64,000 bases of DNA from Aeromicrobium wangtongii (GCF_024584515.1 NZ_CP102173.1:62001-126000); one strand, 5' to 3'; counted from the stretch's first letter, positions 43,548-53,433 are shown. The notes: generated by a model from the sequence alone, not told the origin. Numbers and translations are program-made.

Positions 43548-44621
43548 CTAGACTGACCGGGGCGTCTTACCCTCAGTAAGGTTGGTTTTCTTAAGAGTCG
43601 ACCATGGCTCGCCCTCGGGCGCCACGACTTCCGCCGAGACTGACGATGTGATGAATCGCACGAGCGAGCGCTGGTCGAGGCGGAAGCGCGCCCATTCGAA
43701 TGCACTCTCGCCGATACGCGCGAGTTGCTCGGGTGGCATCGCCAGCAACTGGGAGACACGGTTAGCGCAGTCGTTCACGGTGCCCTCCATGAATACGCCT
43801 GGAGCAATCGCGCTGAGCCAATCCGCTTTCGGGTGCAGGGTCATGACGTGTGGACGCCCGCTGAGCATCGATATGGCCATCCGGTTGCTGAGTGCGTTAG
43901 GGATCGATGGGTAGTGATCCCAGATCGCACTCACGGAGTGAGAGCGAAGCACCTCTACTTGATCAACAAACTGGACTGACCCACGAGTCCATCCGGCCGG
44001 CCACCCTGACCCGTACAGGTGAAAATCATCTCGGTGCTTGCGGCGAATCTTCGCGGCTAGGAGCATACGGGCAAGCGCACCGGGACGCGCTGCTCGACGA
44101 ACCCATGAGGGCGGATTGGAGGCGATCATTGCGACGCTAGCTCGTACGGGAAGTGCGGGTGGGCCCACCTTTTCGTAGTGAGCAAACTGAAGATGGTCGT
44201 ATCCAGACACGGTTGTGTGGACTTGGCTGGCGCCAGCGGCGAGAAACTGGTCAAGCGCTGGGCGTCCGGCCGAATTGAACAGGTGGTCTGCCCGCGGAAG
44301 CCAGAAGTTTCGGGCTGCAGGCGCGATCCGCTTCGAATTCCAGTGATCGCCCTCCCAGACAAGGACCCTGCGCCCGTTGAGCCGGGCATCAATCGCGTTC
44401 TCCTCAGAGGGACCCGACGGGAAGGTGCGTGGGCTCCACACCATTAGCGTGTCCCAGTCATCCTTTCCGAGGGCTTCGAGTACTAGTGGGGCGGGGTCGT
44501 CCCGCCAACTGAGGATCTGAAGGTGCTGGAGCTCCCCCGATCGCCGGAGTAACTCATAGCCGTCGCGCATCCCGGGAGCGGGGGCGCTGCGTGAGTCGTT
44601 GGCAAGTACCAAGAGTTTCAA
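43548..44621 (-). CDS. Glycosyltransferase, CgeB-like GT-B family
   Basis: A 357-residue protein beginning MKLLVLANDSRSAPAPGMRDGYELL. The C-terminal half resembles CgeB/YkvP-type glycosyltransferases: YPSIPNALSNRMAISMLSGRPHVMT followed by the end-of-domain PEQLARIGESAFEWARFRLDQRSLV. No signal peptide; cytosolic. It lies in the minus-strand glycosyltransferase group of the exopolysaccharide locus. The donor sugar is unknown. Confidence 0.65.
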   Translation of the reverse strand: MKLLVLANDSRSAPAPGMRDGYELLRRSGELQHLQILSWRDDPAPLVLEALGKDDWDTLMVWSPRTFPSGPSEENAIDARLNGRRVLVWEGDHWNSKRIAPAARNFWLPRADHLFNSAGRPALDQFLAAGASQVHTTVSGYDHLQFAHYEKVGPPALPVRASVAMIASNPPSWVRRAARPGALARMLLAAKIRRKHRDDFHLYGSGWPAGWTRGSVQFVDQVEVLRSHSVSAIWDHYPSIPNALSNRMAISMLSGRPHVMTLHPKADWLSAIAPGVFMEGTVNDCANRVSQLLAMPPEQLARIGESAFEWARFRLDQRSLVRFITSSVSAEVVAPEGEPWSTLKKTNLTEGKTPRSV

Positions 44622-44658
44622 TAGGGCTCCTATTTGTGGGAAAGCGGGCTAACTGCGC

Positions 44659-45525
44659 CTATTGAGAATCTCGGACAGGGATGGCAAGCGCCCTTGCCAC
44701 GTGGTACGAGTGCATCACAATGAGTTGCACGGGCCATGACAATCCGCCGTGACGTCGGAGGTAGGCGGCCTTTTGGCCGAAGGGGAGACCTTTCTTGGAT
44801 CGCAGTCGGCGAAGCCGCTCGCGGCGGGATGCGTGGCGGTCTAGATGCGTCCCGTTGTTGCCGTTCCGGGGCGTCTCGCCCAGAAACCCGGGCGCCAGCA
44901 TCACGAGATAGCCAGCATGAGCCGCGCGCATTGAGAAGTCATAGTCACCGAAACGGTGCGTGAAGCGTCTGTCCAGTCCAGAAAGCTCTATGATCGCCTG
45001 TCTAGGAATGAGAACTAAATTGCCGTTGGTGGCGTCTACTGACGTGTCCTCATCAGAGGGATCTACCGTCACCAGTCGCATCAGGCCCAATCGAGTCTTT
45101 CGGCGCGCTCCCGAGTACGAGGTCAGTCGGTGCTGGTGGGGCCAAGACATCGCCCCGGTTGCTATGGTGCGGTTGACTCCATGCCTGACGCTGGTCTCGA
45201 CCAAGCGCGAAACGGCGTCAGACGCGAGGGACGCGTCATCATTCACCCAGAGAAGATGCGTGAAGTTCGTCTGCAGGGCGGCGGCCTCCGCGATTTTCAT
45301 GGCGCCTCCCCAGTATTGGTCACCGTCGGCGCGAATGACTTGGACGTCGGGGTACTCGGCTTCTATGCGCCCTGGTGTGCCGTCGGTGGAAGCGTCGTCA
45401 ACAACAATGATGCGAGAGCCCGGATACCGGCTGAGTTGATCGGCCAATTCGCGAATGCAGTTGAGGGTGGTCTCGGCACGATTTCGAACGGCGAGAGTTG
45501 CGGCAATCGAGATGTTCTGGTTCAT
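44659..45525 (-). CDS. Family 2 glycosyltransferase
   Basis: A 288-residue GT-A enzyme, close to the rhamnosyltransferase (WbbL/RfbF-like) branch. The nucleotide-binding start IAATLAVRNRAETTLNCIREL, IIVVDDASTDGT, and the metal-binding LLWVNDDASL (DxD-like NDD) are present. It adds one sugar of the repeat unit. ATGA overlap with the upstream GT2 gene shows co-translation. Confidence 0.88.
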   Translation of the reverse strand: MNQNISIAATLAVRNRAETTLNCIRELADQLSRYPGSRIIVVDDASTDGTPGRIEAEYPDVQVIRADGDQYWGGAMKIAEAAALQTNFTHLLWVNDDASLASDAVSRLVETSVRHGVNRTIATGAMSWPHQHRLTSYSGARRKTRLGLMRLVTVDPSDEDTSVDATNGNLVLIPRQAIIELSGLDRRFTHRFGDYDFSMRAAHAGYLVMLAPGFLGETPRNGNNGTHLDRHASRRERLRRLRSKKGLPFGQKAAYLRRHGGLSWPVQLIVMHSYHVARALAIPVRDSQ

Positions 45526-46472
45526 GAATCGCGGCCCTTCTTGAACATCGTCTTACGGTTGGCGGCAATCCCGAAGACCGATTGGGCCGACCTCCGGGGA
45601 ATGAGGCCGACGAGTCCCAATGCGATTGATGGAAGGCTAGGGAGTTGGCGGTTGATACACGTACGGCGGACGACAGCCCAGACTCCCGCCATCGATCGTG
45701 CCTGCAGCGCATACCGCAAGCCTTGAGCTATCAGAAAGTCAGCCCGGCTACGGCGGGACCACCGCGCAGACGAAGCGTCGTACCAAGCGAGAGATGCCCG
45801 CCAGTCGGCGTTGGCAGAGATTGATGCCTCCGTGCCCATGGTCTTCTGCACCAGCACTTCCGGGAGATGAACAAACCGCCTGTTTGGAACTTGGTCGAAC
45901 TTAACGAGCCAGTCCCAGTCCTGGTGGCGGCTGAGTTTTGGATCCCACCGGACGAGTTCACGTGCGGTGGTCGCGTCCACTAGTAGCGTCGACGTTGGGA
46001 TCCCATTCCGGCGAACAGTGGGGCCGCGACGTACAAATAGATAGTCAGAAATTGACTCATCTACCCTGCATCTGCGTGCAGGCGTCGCAATGTTGGACAT
46101 TGCCGGGTCAGTACTTTCCCGGAGCCTGCATCCGACGGCGGTGGGCCGCTCCGGGTGCTGCTGCGCTGCCGTCAACTGCAGCCGCAACTTGTCCGCCGCC
46201 CAGGAGTCGTCGTCGTCAAGGAACGCGACCCACTCGGCGTCACATGAGTCAACTCCGAGTTGGCGCGCTGCGCCCCCACCTCGTCCACCCCCAGTCCACA
46301 AAGTCGTGTCTGCCATCTTTGCCAGAGCGCCGGATGGCGGTTCCGGGGTATCGAAGACCGCAATCACTTGGACGTGATTCGCTGGGAGAGTCTGATCTCG
46401 CACGGACTGGATGGACTCTCGCAATGACGGGCGGCCCACGGTCGGGATTACTACAGCGATTCTATCGTTCAA
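45522..46472 (-). CDS. Family 2 glycosyltransferase
   Basis: A 316-residue GT-A enzyme: IAVVIPTVGRPSLRESIQSVRDQT, then RGGGAARQLGVDSCDAEWVAFLDDDDSW with the metal-binding DDD cluster. The start is apparently TTG 46472, the first gene of the minus-strand half of the locus. The acceptor is unknown. Confidence 0.88.
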   Translation of the reverse strand: MNDRIAVVIPTVGRPSLRESIQSVRDQTLPANHVQVIAVFDTPEPPSGALAKMADTTLWTGGGRGGGAARQLGVDSCDAEWVAFLDDDDSWAADKLRLQLTAAQQHPERPTAVGCRLRESTDPAMSNIATPARRCRVDESISDYLFVRRGPTVRRNGIPTSTLLVDATTARELVRWDPKLSRHQDWDWLVKFDQVPNRRFVHLPEVLVQKTMGTEASISANADWRASLAWYDASSARWSRRSRADFLIAQGLRYALQARSMAGVWAVVRRTCINRQLPSLPSIALGLVGLIPRRSAQSVFGIAANRKTMFKKGRDS

Positions 46473-46842
46473 AGCATCTCACTGGATCCTTTACCGTATG
46501 TCGCGCCGTGAGGTCGGTAATGAACTGCGGCCATCTAACTCGCAATGACGTCCGCAAACAACCACATCGTTGCACAGCCTTTAACTTGACTGACGTCGTC
46601 TGCCGGTGAGGCCTGCCACTTCACGCTCGTGAAGTGGTGTTCAGCACGTCGGCGGTTGCTTGACGCCGTCGGTGATAACGTCTCGGAGTGCGTTATGCAA
46701 AATGCACCCTTTGGCCTGAACTGCCGTGCACTACACAATGCCAATGGCAGATGGGAGTCGCGTCGTGTCGGATGACAGAGGGGTGTTCTTCCGGTGGTCA
46801 TTGGGGCTCCGCGGTCTGGATCGAGGGTACGGAAGATGACCG
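46473..46842. other. Divergent intergenic control region of the exopolysaccharide locus
   Basis: 370 bases without a supportable gene between the divergent glycosyltransferase and flippase operons. It contains a 22 bp perfect palindrome (46616-46637), several T/A-rich patches that could be promoters, and the GGAAG ribosome-binding site (46831) of the flippase gene. Confidence 0.6.
46616..46637. promoter_or_regulatory. 22 bp palindrome, candidate operator
   Basis: CCACTTCACG-CT-CGTGAAGTGG is a perfect 10+10 inverted repeat with no T-run, midway between divergent operons. An operator for coordinate control fits best. Confidence 0.45.
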
Positions 46843-48363
46843 TTGTCGACTAACCGGCGGGGAGTGAACGGAGCAGGTGGGGCGCTGCCTAGCTCCCCAG
46901 CGTCGAGCCGCCAGATTTCGCGCGGTGCCATGGCGATGCTGTCCGGGCAGTTCGGGCGATTCGCGCTCCAGTTTTTTGGCACGATCCTCCTGGCTCGGAT
47001 TCTGGCGCCGACAGACTATGGCCTTATTGCGATCGTCTTGGTGATGATCGGCTTGGGCGAGGTAGTTCGAGACTTCGGCCTATCGCTGGCAGCCATTCAG
47101 TCCACGACCTTGAATGAAAGGGAACGCGACAACCTATTCTGGGCCAACTCCTTTGTCGGGTTCTCGCTAACGGCGTTGGCTATGGCTTCTGCTCCGTGGT
47201 TTGCGCAAGCTTTCGGCGACGAGCGAATCGCAAATATCGTATACGTGCTTGCCTGGACCTTCGCGATTAACGGTATGGCGGCACAGTACAGAGCCGGGTT
47301 GAATCGCTCGCTCAAGTATGGCCGGCTCGCCTTAGTGGACACACTCGGTCAAGCTGCGGGACTAATTGCCGGCCTCGCGCTCGCGTTTGCTGGAGCAGGG
47401 TACTGGGCGCTTGCGGTTCAACAGATAACACAGGCCGTGGCGTCCCTCGTCGTGGGAGTGGGATTCGGTCGTTGGCGGCCCAAACGGTACGACCGGGCGA
47501 CGTCGATCTCCCGTTTTCTGCGATTCGGCTGGCCACTTGTCGTGACGCAATTGATCGGTTTCGCAAGCAGGAACACCGATTCCGTAATCATCGCGCAACG
47601 GTTCGGACCCGCCGCATTGGGGATCTATAGCCGCGCGTTTCAGCTGCTGATGCTGCCTCTCAACCAAATAAATGCGCCGTCTACCCAAGTTGCGCTGCCA
47701 GTTCTGGCTCGTTTACAAACTGATCGAGCTACGTTCAATCGTTATCTGCTTCGCGGACAAGCGGTGATGACTCTTTTTGTGTGTGTTCTGTTTGTCTTTC
47801 TCAGTTTCCACGCGGACTTGGTGGTTGCAGTGCTGTTCGGTCCGAAATGGCACGCGAGCGCCGGCATATTTGCGATCTTGGCTTTCGCCGGTTGCTTTCA
47901 GGTAGTCAGTTACGCGACGTACTGGGCCTTTCTAGCGCTGGGGGCCACGCGGTCCAATCTAGTTTTCTCGATTGTCAGTCGATCTATCGTGATTGCGATG
48001 GTGATAGGCGGCTCGCAATGGGGCATAGAAGGTGTGGCGTATGGATATGCGCTCGCCCTCGTGGTGACGTGGCCGCTGGGTCTCTGGTGGATCTCGCGAT
48101 TCCTGAAGTGCCCGGGAGTGTCGATGCTGCGCAATGGCGTCCGTTCGTTAGTTTCGGCGTTGATACTGGCCGCGCCCTCGCGGTTCGCCGAGTTCGCACT
48201 GCCGGATCAGCCGCCTCTACTCGTCCTCGCCCTCGCGGGGGCCCTGCTGCTGGTCACTGGCGGTGTCATGACGCTGGTGTGGCCACGATTCAGAAAGGAC
48301 ATCAACGATTTCAAAAGATTCGTGCTTTCATCGGTTGAGAAGAAAAAGAACAAGACGATCTGA
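46843..48363 (+). CDS. Lipid-linked oligosaccharide flippase (Wzx/WzxC-like)
   Basis: A 506-residue MOP-superfamily exporter with about 12-14 transmembrane helices. The N-terminal GAMAMLSGQFGRFALQFFGTILLARILAPTDYGLIAI and the RNTDSVIIAQRFGPAALGIYSRAFQL segment are typical of the WzxC polysaccharide_synt type. It flips the undecaprenyl-linked repeat unit to the outer face. TTG 46843 is supported by GGAAG 7 bases upstream; GTG 46864 is an alternative. First gene of the plus-strand operon. Confidence 0.9.
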   Translation: MSTNRRGVNGAGGALPSSPASSRQISRGAMAMLSGQFGRFALQFFGTILLARILAPTDYGLIAIVLVMIGLGEVVRDFGLSLAAIQSTTLNERERDNLFWANSFVGFSLTALAMASAPWFAQAFGDERIANIVYVLAWTFAINGMAAQYRAGLNRSLKYGRLALVDTLGQAAGLIAGLALAFAGAGYWALAVQQITQAVASLVVGVGFGRWRPKRYDRATSISRFLRFGWPLVVTQLIGFASRNTDSVIIAQRFGPAALGIYSRAFQLLMLPLNQINAPSTQVALPVLARLQTDRATFNRYLLRGQAVMTLFVCVLFVFLSFHADLVVAVLFGPKWHASAGIFAILAFAGCFQVVSYATYWAFLALGATRSNLVFSIVSRSIVIAMVIGGSQWGIEGVAYGYALALVVTWPLGLWWISRFLKCPGVSMLRNGVRSLVSALILAAPSRFAEFALPDQPPLLVLALAGALLLVTGGVMTLVWPRFRKDINDFKRFVLSSVEKKKNKTI

Positions 48364-49357
48364 CGTGGGATATCCAGGTCGGTTGCGGGTGTTGCATTTC
48401 CCGGGGTTGGAAACCCCTTTGCTCAATCCGTTCATCGAGCTCCTGCTGTCTGAAACGAGCAGGGAGGTCGACATCGTCCCTTTCACCTGGAGGTCCGCCT
48501 TTGTTGGAAGGTACGACATCGCGCACTGGCACTGGCCGGAGTATTTCGGCGCTGCCCGGACCCGAAAAGGTCGGATCTTCTATCTCGCGGTTGTAGCTCT
48601 GTTCGCTGCACGGCTCACTGCAGGTCGGGTGAAGGTCGTTCGGACGGTGCACAACGTGGAGCCTCACTCGGGCAATGACTCCCTCTTGGAGCGGTTAAGC
48701 CTACGAGTAATCACTAGTCGTGAAACTCACCGCGTGTATCTCACTGGATATGGCACACCCGCGCCGGGCACTTCTGTAATAAAGCACTGCTCATATCCCG
48801 TACCGATAGAAGGGCAACGACAGAACCCGACTGGTGTACTCGGTTTCTTCGGATCGGTGCTCCCCTACAAGGGCGTAGAACGCCTTCTCCGGGTCTTCAT
48901 CACTGAAGTGGGGAACAAGGATTTAAGGCTGGCAATTGCTGGCCAGGCGCCGGATCCGGACTACAGGCGACTGCTAACTGAGCTCGGTCAAGCCGACTTT
49001 CGCGTGGCGACGGTGTTGCGGAAGCTGACGGAGGAAGAACTGACAGAAGCCATCCGTAACTGGGACCTGGTGGTGCTGCCGTACGAGAAGATGTACAACT
49101 CGGGCGCAGCCATGCTCGCGCTCTCCCATGGACGACCGATCCTAGTCCCCGACACCCCGAGCATGCGCGAGCTTCGCGACGACGCAGGGGCGGACTGGGT
49201 GATCACCTATCCGTCGCTAACAGGAGAAGTCATAACGGACGCGGCCGCGCGCGCTCACGAGCTCGCAAATAATGAAACCCGTCCGGACCTGTCCGGGCGT
49301 AGCCCTGCCGTGATGGGCAGGCAGTATCTGGATCTCTACCGGGATCTAGTCTCATGA
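48335..49357 (+). CDS. Glycosyltransferase, GT-B fold (family 4-like)
   Basis: A 340-residue protein, GT4-like, with RVLHFPGLETPLLNPF near the N-terminus, DIAHWHWPEYF, KVVRTVHNVEPHSG, FFGSVLPYKGVERLL and the C-terminal NSGAAMLALSHGRPILVPD motif in place of the EGFGLxxxEAM signature. The start is uncertain: TTG 48335 overlaps the flippase gene, and GTG 48365 would begin just after it. It ends in ATGA overlap with the pyruvyl transferase gene. Confidence 0.78.
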   Translation: MRRKRTRRSDVGYPGRLRVLHFPGLETPLLNPFIELLLSETSREVDIVPFTWRSAFVGRYDIAHWHWPEYFGAARTRKGRIFYLAVVALFAARLTAGRVKVVRTVHNVEPHSGNDSLLERLSLRVITSRETHRVYLTGYGTPAPGTSVIKHCSYPVPIEGQRQNPTGVLGFFGSVLPYKGVERLLRVFITEVGNKDLRLAIAGQAPDPDYRRLLTELGQADFRVATVLRKLTEEELTEAIRNWDLVVLPYEKMYNSGAAMLALSHGRPILVPDTPSMRELRDDAGADWVITYPSLTGEVITDAAARAHELANNETRPDLSGRSPAVMGRQYLDLYRDLVS

Positions 49358-50184
49358 TCGAACGTGGGTACGCCTCATCGCTTTCGCGCATTCGCGGCGT
49401 CGATGTAGTGCATTGGAACCCAAAGTATCGGTTAGCCGTCCGGGGGCGCACACTCGCGAACCTTCCCTGGCGCGCGAACAACTTCGGGGATCTGTTGGGG
49501 CCGCTTATCGTCGATAAATTGTTGGACCGCCAACTAACTGCTGACATGAGCTCCCGACCGACGCGAGTGACTACTGTCGGCTCGATACTGCACTTCGCGC
49601 AGCAAGGCGATACGGTCTGGGGCACCGGCGTCAACGGCAAAGTGGATTCCACACGCCATCGCTTCACGTCGCTCGATGTACGCGCCGTCCGAGGACCCCG
49701 GACTGCCCATTTTCTGGAACAACGTGGCCTGCCTGTAGACGTGCCGTATGGTGACCCGGCACTTCTGTTGCCGGATCTCTTCCCGGACCTCAGACATATA
49801 TCCGAAACCAAGTTGTACAAACAAACGGTCGTGCCGAACCTCAATGATTTGCCCCTGTTCAGGGGCCATCCCGATCTGCTGGACCCGCGGTCGCCGGTGA
49901 TGACGTGTTTGCGGCGGATAGTGCAGAGTGAGTTTGTAGTTGGCAGTTCCCTACATGCAATGATTGTTTCGGAAGCATTTGGAATTGACTTCGTTCTTCT
50001 GGATAGTCGTTCTGAGAGCCCCTTTAAGTTCCATGATTATGCTGAAGGAACCAACAGGCGATTGACTCCGCGCGCTGCCGACCTAGCGTCCGCCCCAAGC
50101 GCTCCTCGGATGGAACCTCTCGATTACGCGTCGACACCTCTTCTGAATTCGTTTCCATACGATCTGTGGGGACCCGCGGAGTGA
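49354..50184 (+). CDS. Polysaccharide pyruvyl transferase family protein
   Basis: A 276-residue protein of the CsaB/ExoV-like family that adds a ketal pyruvate from PEP to a sugar. Family features are ANNFGDLLGPLIVDKLL, VWGTGVNGK, VRGPRTAHFLEQRG, YGDPALLLPDLFP and VGSSLHAMIVSEAFGI. Pyruvylation would give the polymer a negative charge. It overlaps both neighbours by stop-start fusion, so it is part of a tightly coupled operon. Confidence 0.85.
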   Translation: MIERGYASSLSRIRGVDVVHWNPKYRLAVRGRTLANLPWRANNFGDLLGPLIVDKLLDRQLTADMSSRPTRVTTVGSILHFAQQGDTVWGTGVNGKVDSTRHRFTSLDVRAVRGPRTAHFLEQRGLPVDVPYGDPALLLPDLFPDLRHISETKLYKQTVVPNLNDLPLFRGHPDLLDPRSPVMTCLRRIVQSEFVVGSSLHAMIVSEAFGIDFVLLDSRSESPFKFHDYAEGTNRRLTPRAADLASAPSAPRMEPLDYASTPLLNSFPYDLWGPAE

Positions 50185-51539
50185 ACACAGGTCTGCTCAC
50201 GTTGGCTGTCACGGTTGCTGCAGTCGCGTCGTGCAGCAAGTACCGCCGAGTAATGCTCTTGTTGTCGGTGCTGGCGATGATATTCATCGCCCCTCGGTAC
50301 GTGTTGACATTCGGTGTGCCGACTCCGGTTCTTCACACGGGAGTAGGCCCGGGAAACATTAGGGTTTACAACTACGAGATAGTCGTCGCCGCTGCGCTCG
50401 CGGTCGGCTGGAAGCGGTCGCCGCGCCTAGCTGAACCTGCCTTCTGGCCGTTTCTCGTCGTTCTGGCCTTTCTCGCGATCACGGTTTGGGATAGATCCCC
50501 GCTCGTAACCGCGGGCGTTCTTCATTTCGCCTTTGCTTGCCTTGCGTACACCGTGGGACGACGCATGGCGCGGAAAGAGCTGCGAACGGATGAAACCCGA
50601 CTTCTCCTCAGGGGTATAGCGGCGATCCTCGTGTTCGAATTGTTGGCGGGCGGGCTGGCGCTATACGGATTTCAGCTTCCTCTGGTTGGCGAGTCCGATA
50701 ATCAAGCAGTAGTAGGAAGGCTCGCAGGCACGACCTCCCATCCAAACACCCTCGGGAAGTACGTAGCGCTGATAAGTGTTCTCGCGTTACCCCTTACCAG
50801 GTCGCTCGACAGAGAGACCCGACGGATTGCGTGGTGTGTCCTGGTCATGGCGTTGGTAGTGGCGGCTTTAACTGGCGGCCGGGCGGTGCTGGTGGGACTA
50901 GGCCTCGCGCTCGTTCTATGGACGCTTCTATACCGAAGCGCCGGCGCTCCAGAGATGCCCCGTCTGGTCAAGTTGGTACTACTCGGAGCCATGGTGGCGC
51001 CGTTTGCCGCCGCCACCCTTGGCCGGTTTGGTGAAGACCCAGAGGGCGGCTCGAGACCGCTCCTGCTCGAGGTGTTCTGGGAAAACATAGGAGCGTTTCT
51101 CGTATGGGGAGCCGGGCCAAACACTTACGTCGAGACTCTGAGCAATTTCAGCGTGATCACGGCCGTGCGGCAACTCCCGGTCCATAACGCGGTGCTGCTG
51201 TCGCTGGCCGAGTTCGGTGTAGTCTGCTGGGCTCTATTCTGGATGCCGATCCTCGCCGTCTACCTGCGCGCGGTGATGAGGGTTACCACGGGCCGTGGAG
51301 ACGGCTCCGGTCACGCCTTGGCCCTCGCGGCGAGCTTTCCCATGATACTGCTGCTCACTCTTACGGGATGGGGAATGGTCGCTGGCCCGGGACTTACAAT
51401 GTGGCTGCTAATTCTCGGGTTTATGAGCGAGAAGGGTCGAGTGGGTGATGCGCATCTGGACGCGCCAGGGCTGCCCCTCGCCGAGCGCTCGCAACGCGAT
51501 AGTGACCTCCAGTTTGACGAATCCGAACGACCTACCTAG
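50181..51539 (+). CDS. O-antigen ligase/polymerase-like membrane protein (Wzy type)
   Basis: A 452-residue protein with about ten transmembrane helices. The Wzy_C-type core includes GRLAGTTSHPNTLGKYVALI, LTGGRAVLVG and the periplasmic-loop segment WGAGPNTYVETLSNF then QLPVHNAVLLSLAEFG with the catalytic-type His. The start is GTG 50181 in GTGA overlap with the previous stop. It likely polymerises the exported repeat units; no other polymerase candidate is present. Confidence 0.85.
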   Translation: MNTGLLTLAVTVAAVASCSKYRRVMLLLSVLAMIFIAPRYVLTFGVPTPVLHTGVGPGNIRVYNYEIVVAAALAVGWKRSPRLAEPAFWPFLVVLAFLAITVWDRSPLVTAGVLHFAFACLAYTVGRRMARKELRTDETRLLLRGIAAILVFELLAGGLALYGFQLPLVGESDNQAVVGRLAGTTSHPNTLGKYVALISVLALPLTRSLDRETRRIAWCVLVMALVVAALTGGRAVLVGLGLALVLWTLLYRSAGAPEMPRLVKLVLLGAMVAPFAAATLGRFGEDPEGGSRPLLLEVFWENIGAFLVWGAGPNTYVETLSNFSVITAVRQLPVHNAVLLSLAEFGVVCWALFWMPILAVYLRAVMRVTTGRGDGSGHALALAASFPMILLLTLTGWGMVAGPGLTMWLLILGFMSEKGRVGDAHLDAPGLPLAERSQRDSDLQFDESERPT

Positions 51540-51547
51540 GAGCCCCA

Positions 51548-52159
51548 TTGTTGAGAGAGAAGGGTGTGCGGCGGCTTTACTTCCGTGCGCTTACAGAACT
51601 TCAATCCCCAGCCTATTCTGCCTACTTGCGTTTACGGGGGTTCGAAATCGGTCCCGATTGCAGGTTTCAAGGCCTGCCGTACGTCTTGGGATCTGAAGGC
51701 GGACTGATTAGCTTGGGCTCGCGTGTCTCAGTGGTGTCGACCGCTGCGGGAGCACCCCTTTCAGTTCCTTGCCGGAGCGCGTTCAGGCTTATGGCGCCTG
51801 GGGCGCGGATCGTCGTCGGTGAGGACTCGGGAGTCACCGGAACGGTGATTAGTAGCCGTATGGCCGTGGAGATCGGTGCGCGCGTTCTCGTCGGATCGGG
51901 CTGCATGATTTCCGACAGTGACTGGCACCCGCTTGATAGGATCCCTCGACGATACGCCCCGGCCCCTAGCCCGGTGGAATCCGACACAATCAGGATTGCT
52001 GACGACGTCTTCCTTGGCGCCAGGAGCATTATCCTGAAAGGCGTGACGATCGGCGAGGGTACGGTTGTTGGCAGCGGGAGCGTCGTCACGAGATCATTGC
52101 CGCCGCACGTGGTCGCCGCCGGCTCTCCGGCGCGGGTCGTGCGGGAACTACGAGTCTGA
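51548..52159 (+). CDS. Left-handed beta-helix acyltransferase (WcaF/maa-like)
   Basis: A 203-residue hexapeptide-repeat acyltransferase, probably O-acetyltransferase. Degenerate hexads run from ISLGSRVSVVS to IADDVFLGARSIILKGVTIGEGTVVGSGSVV, and SDSDWHPLDR supplies the catalytic His. AGGAG at 51538 lies 5 bases before TTG 51548. It would acylate a sugar of the repeat unit. Confidence 0.87.
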   Translation: MLREKGVRRLYFRALTELQSPAYSAYLRLRGFEIGPDCRFQGLPYVLGSEGGLISLGSRVSVVSTAAGAPLSVPCRSAFRLMAPGARIVVGEDSGVTGTVISSRMAVEIGARVLVGSGCMISDSDWHPLDRIPRRYAPAPSPVESDTIRIADDVFLGARSIILKGVTIGEGTVVGSGSVVTRSLPPHVVAAGSPARVVRELRV

Positions 52160-52160
52160 T

Positions 52161-53342
52161 ATGCACATCGCTGTAGTTGGGCCAGTCAACGTCGCGAGTT
52201 TGGCACCGCTGCTGAGCGGCGAGGACCGTCGACTGGCTCTGGCACAGCCCTCGGACAACGGCTCCGCTCCCGGCCGCATCGTAACTGCCCTACATGAGCG
52301 GGGCCACGAGGTCTCCGTGGTGACCCATCGTCGAGGCCTCGAGCCACTCGTACTGAATGGCGACCGTTTGTCGGTGCATCGTGTAGCGTCCCGCTCTAAC
52401 AGGGCTGCTCAAATCGGTTCGCGTTGGGCAAGTGAACGCTCCGCAATGGCCGAGAAAATCGTCCAACTGTCCCCGGACGTGACGCATTCACAATGGACTT
52501 ATGAGGCCGCACTGGCTTGCTTGGATTCCGGGCTGCCTCACGTCGCGACTGTGCGTGACGCACCATTGACGGTGATCCGTTTCGATCCGCGTCCCACGCG
52601 TGTCGTTCGCGCAAGCATGGCTTACGAGTTTCGGTTGCGGTCCAGGAACTCGCTACTGACTGCCCCCTCGCCCTATATGGCTCGGATGTGGCGGAGGCAG
52701 ATGCTTGATGCTCGGCAGGTAGCGGTTGTGCCGAACCCTGTCCCGAATATTCTCCATGGACCATTCGAACGGAAGTCTGACTTTCCGTTGCTAGTCGAGG
52801 TTGCTGACGAGGGGCGTCGGAAGAACGTGAGAGGCCTTCTCGCGGCCTTTGTGTTGGTACGTGCGCAACTACCGACTGCGCAGCTGGTACTCATTGGTGA
52901 CGGGTTGGACATTTCCGGCGAGACCCAACGCTGGGCGGCTGCGCAGGGACTCGCTAGTGGGGTGCAGTTTCTGGGTAAGGTCCCAAGCGATGAAGTGCAC
53001 CAGTGGCTGGCGCGGGCATGGCTGCATGTCCACGCAGCTTTCGAAGAGTCGTTCGGAAACACCTTGGTGGAGGCGTTCGCTTGCGGCACCGCGGTGCTGG
53101 GCGGCCATCGGAGCGCTGCGGTGCCATGGGTCCTCGCCGACGGGGAGGCGGGAGTGCTCGCAAACGTCGCGAGCCCACAGGATCTTGCCTCTGCGATCGT
53201 CCGTGTAGTTCAAGATAGAGAGCTCCTACGCCGGTTAGGAATGGCGGGGCGACTGCGGGCAGAAAACGAGTTCAGCCCTAGTTCCGTCGCTGCTAAGTAC
53301 GAGAGCGTCTACAGGTCTGCGTTGGAACAGAAACGCAGTTGA
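52161..53342 (+). CDS. Family 4 glycosyltransferase
   Basis: A 393-residue GT-B retaining glycosyltransferase. The N-terminal AVVGPVNVASLAPLL and the C-terminal donor site ESFGNTLVEAFACGTAVLGGHRSAAVPWVL (E-x7-E type) are clear. ATG 52161 follows the acyltransferase stop by 1 base; the longer open frame is spurious. Last gene of the plus-strand operon, convergent with the priming transferase gene. Confidence 0.9.
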   Translation: MHIAVVGPVNVASLAPLLSGEDRRLALAQPSDNGSAPGRIVTALHERGHEVSVVTHRRGLEPLVLNGDRLSVHRVASRSNRAAQIGSRWASERSAMAEKIVQLSPDVTHSQWTYEAALACLDSGLPHVATVRDAPLTVIRFDPRPTRVVRASMAYEFRLRSRNSLLTAPSPYMARMWRRQMLDARQVAVVPNPVPNILHGPFERKSDFPLLVEVADEGRRKNVRGLLAAFVLVRAQLPTAQLVLIGDGLDISGETQRWAAAQGLASGVQFLGKVPSDEVHQWLARAWLHVHAAFEESFGNTLVEAFACGTAVLGGHRSAAVPWVLADGEAGVLANVASPQDLASAIVRVVQDRELLRRLGMAGRLRAENEFSPSSVAAKYESVYRSALEQKRS

Positions 53343-53433
53343 GGCTTGGGTTTGGCGCAGATCAATGCACCTCTAACCAGCACAGATAAGGCATCCAGCC
53401 ATGGACCCGTCCTGTGCGTAGCAGGTGCGAAAC

